Below, in pieces: positions 7,650 to 9,033 of a DNA stretch of 9,033 nucleotides. Source of the DNA: Spirochaetaceae bacterium. GTDB lineage: Bacteria; Spirochaetota; Spirochaetia; Treponematales; Breznakiellaceae. How positions within the stretch are numbered: the stretch's first letter is position 1; each line of letters begins with the position of its first letter. Both the position numbers and the translations under genes were made by a program. The notes under the pieces were generated by a model. It did no database searches. It worked only from the letters and a program-made list of their open reading frames with translations, and was not told the DNA's origin. The DNA lies in NCBI GenBank assembly GCA_031275595.1, contig JAISOO010000043.1:1-9033 (forward strand), written 5' to 3'.

Positions 7650-7686
7650 AAAGCCCCGGGAGACCGGTTCTTCCGGGGCTTTCTTT
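7650..7686 (+). terminator. Intrinsic terminator after the binding-protein gene
   Basis: AAAGCCCCGG (7650-7659) pairs perfectly with CCGGGGCTTT (7673-7682) across a 13-nt loop, giving a 10-bp GC-rich stem followed by CTTT. It lies 18 nt after the binding-protein stop and only 15 nt before the start of the next gene, so it probably ends most transcripts of the transporter operon or attenuates the downstream genes. The T-tract is short and interrupted by one C, so some read-through is likely. Confidence 0.8.
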
Positions 7687-7701
7687 ACAAAGGAAGTTGA
7701 A

Positions 7702-8643
7702 ATGCGATTTGTCCATGAACCGATTGATTTTGAAGTGTATATCGGCGGTTGTGGGGATGCCGCCGTGGATTCCCGGGGTCGTATCTTTGCCATCAGTATT
7801 CCCTATCCCGTCACGATCTTCGGACAGGATGGTAAACTAATCAAACGCTGGCCCGAGGGTATCATCGGCTGTGCCCATGGGATCTATATCGACGAAGCGG
7901 ATTATGTTTATATCGTCGACTCAGACTGGCACCTCCTTACCAAATTCAGCCCCGAAGGGGAAATATTGATGCGGATAGGCAGCCGGGGAGTTCGCTCGGA
8001 CACAGGGGCGGAAAAGGGGAACTACAAAACTATCAGATGGGGGGCGCCGCCCTTTTACGCCCCTTCCAAGGTAACTGTCTCCCCCTGGGGGGAGATCTTC
8101 GTCACCGACGGGTATGGCAATTCCCGGGTGCACCGTTTTTCGGCGGAGGGTAAACTCCTTGCGTCCTGGGGTGAGCCCGGGGGCGGGCCCGGACAGTTCC
8201 GGCTTCCCCACGGCATCGGCGTAGACAAGGATAATCGGGTCTACGTGGCAGACCGGGAAAATGACCGGGTCCAGATATTTGACGTTGAGGGCCAAGTCCT
8301 TGACATCTGGAACAACATAAATCGGCCCGACGGAATTTGTGTACGAGACGACCTGGTTTATGTGGCGGAACTCGGACACATAGCTTATAACGACAATGTG
8401 ATGTACGAACTTTACGAAAATATGCCCTGGTCCCAAGTCGTGGTTTTTGATACCGGCGGCTGCGAGATCACCCGGTTCGGCGGGGAGGACCCCTGGCGGG
8501 AAGGGAATCTCTACTCTGCCCACGGAGCCAATCTGGACCGGGAGGGAAATCTCTACATCGCCGACTCAGGGCTGCCTGACAGTAATTTCGTTCCGGATGG
8601 ACGCAGACGCCATGCCCTGCAAAAATTTAAACGGATCGGCTAA
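7702..8643 (+). CDS. NHL-repeat six-bladed propeller, peptidyl-alpha-hydroxyglycine alpha-amidating lyase (PAL)-like
   Basis: A 313-aa protein made of about six NHL blades (roughly 17-50, 57-93, 118-157, 169-204, 208-260, 273-310). It has no signal peptide, so a cytoplasmic location is likely. Each blade carries a (A/P)HG..(V/L/I)D or related motif followed by (V/L)Y(V/I)AD. The closest family I recognise is PAL, a zinc enzyme that splits peptidyl-alpha-hydroxyglycine to amide and glyoxylate. Retained here are His59, His170 and His274 (spacing 111 and 104) matching PAL's three zinc ligands, Tyr138 in DGYGNSR matching the catalytic Tyr, and Arg185 in ADRENDR matching a substrate Arg. The N-terminal Arg of bacterial relatives (usual motif NRG.HPV) seems replaced, as the local sequence is AISIPYPV. 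The actual bacterial substrate is unknown. The start at 7702 is set by AGGAAG (7691-7696); the frame is open upstream, but that part overlaps the binding-protein gene and the terminator. Confidence 0.8.
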   Translation: MRFVHEPIDFEVYIGGCGDAAVDSRGRIFAISIPYPVTIFGQDGKLIKRWPEGIIGCAHGIYIDEADYVYIVDSDWHLLTKFSPEGEILMRIGSRGVRSDTGAEKGNYKTIRWGAPPFYAPSKVTVSPWGEIFVTDGYGNSRVHRFSAEGKLLASWGEPGGGPGQFRLPHGIGVDKDNRVYVADRENDRVQIFDVEGQVLDIWNNINRPDGICVRDDLVYVAELGHIAYNDNVMYELYENMPWSQVVVFDTGGCEITRFGGEDPWREGNLYSAHGANLDREGNLYIADSGLPDSNFVPDGRRRHALQKFKRIG

Positions 8644-8655
8644 GGAAAGAGAAAT

Positions 8656-9033
8656 TTGAAAAAGATAGAACCCTACAGAAAACCGAAAGGAGTTGATGAT
8701 ATCCCCTTTCGGTACCTGGATGCCCCTGACTTCGGTGATAGGACACTGTTTATATGGCCGGAACATATCACCGCCATTGGTGAAGTATTGGAAGATGGTC
8801 TGGTCTGTTCCGCCCTGCGGGTAACCTACTCCGCCGAGATCGAAGCGGGTCTATTGAAACCGGCGGACTTCCTCGTACCCGGCCGCCGGGTTATCCGTAC
8901 CTGTGTCAACAACACGGGACAAAGGGGGAAAGCGGCACGGATGGGCCGGTACCTCTTTGTGGAACTCCTCATTAATACCGGACCGGATTCTAATGAATAC
9001 CGGGAAGCCTTTGGAAACTATAAATACAGCCCT
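8656..9033 (+). CDS. Unrecognised protein, N-terminal 126 codons, cut by window edge
   Basis: The frame is open from a TTG at 8656 to the end of the window. AAGGA (8642-8646), overlapping the stop codon of the NHL gene, serves as ribosome-binding site, and the 12-nt gap implies co-transcription with that gene. No signal peptide or membrane helix is seen. The segment is rich in alternating hydrophobic residues (ALRVTY, RVIRTCVNNTG, GRYLFVELLIN) and looks like a beta-sandwich, such as the N-terminal domain of a larger enzyme. I do not recognise the family. Codon use and G+C resemble the neighbours. A shorter ORF in another frame with a good Shine-Dalgarno (ATG 8696) stops after 42 codons and was not preferred. 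Confidence 0.7.
   Translation, partial: MKKIEPYRKPKGVDDIPFRYLDAPDFGDRTLFIWPEHITAIGEVLEDGLVCSALRVTYSAEIEAGLLKPADFLVPGRRVIRTCVNNTGQRGKAARMGRYLFVELLINTGPDSNEYREAFGNYKYSP

Noticed and set aside
7513..7701. Upstream in-frame extension of the NHL gene (376-aa version)
   Set aside because: It overlaps the end of the binding-protein gene in another frame, runs through the terminator hairpin and has no NHL similarity; the ATG at 7702 has a good ribosome-binding site.
8696..8824. Short ORF with AAAGGAG ahead of ATG 8696
   Set aside because: Spacing to the ATG is only three bases and it stops after 42 codons, while the overlapping frame from 8656 stays open to the window end.
1..9033. CRISPR arrays, tRNA/rRNA genes, insertion sequences or phage genes
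   Set aside because: No regularly spaced repeats, tRNA-like folds, transposase motifs or phage proteins were seen on either strand.

Overview
The window looks like a chromosomal segment from a diderm bacterium, most likely a spirochaete of the Treponema type. This is an inference. It rests on moderate G+C, a LepA N-terminus of treponemal flavour, and a solute-binding protein of the LplA family whose signal peptide ends in a type I cleavage site (LFA|GG) rather than the lipobox Cys expected in a Gram-positive homologue. No 16S rRNA or other decisive marker is present, and a Paenibacillus-like source cannot be fully excluded.

Layout. Positions 1529 down to 1 (minus strand) hold the first 509 codons of lepA (elongation factor 4), cut by the window edge. 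Its own promoter sits so close to the ATG that the mRNA looks leaderless. Positions 4100 down to 1704 (minus) hold a 798-aa membrane-anchored AraC-family regulator: two membrane segments flank an extracytoplasmic sensor, followed by a degenerate GGDEF-like region and a C-terminal AraC DNA-binding domain. Divergent from it on the plus strand lies a transporter operon: permease 1 (4275-5180, TTG start), permease 2 (5190-6080) and a periplasmic solute-binding protein (6153-7631). A strong intrinsic terminator (7650-7686) follows. Next come a six-bladed NHL propeller closely related to peptidyl-alpha-hydroxyglycine alpha-amidating lyase (7702-8643) and an unrecognised gene (8656 to the edge).

How the parts fit. 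The regulator probably senses an extracellular or periplasmic ligand and controls the divergent LplABC-type (CUT1) uptake operon. The 174-bp shared control region carries a tandem repeat and a flanking inverted repeat that are plausible operator sites. No ATP-binding subunit is encoded here, so the permeases probably use a shared MsmX/UgpC-type ATPase made elsewhere. The transported substrate cannot be named from the sequence; a carbohydrate or glycoconjugate is the family expectation. Most transcription probably stops after the binding protein, leaving the NHL protein and the last gene to limited read-through or a promoter I did not find.

The most notable points are the near-leaderless lepA promoter, the repeat structure in the divergent control region, and the PAL-like propeller. 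The propeller keeps the three zinc-type histidines and the catalytic Tyr and Arg of PAL, but appears to lack the N-terminal active-site Arg.
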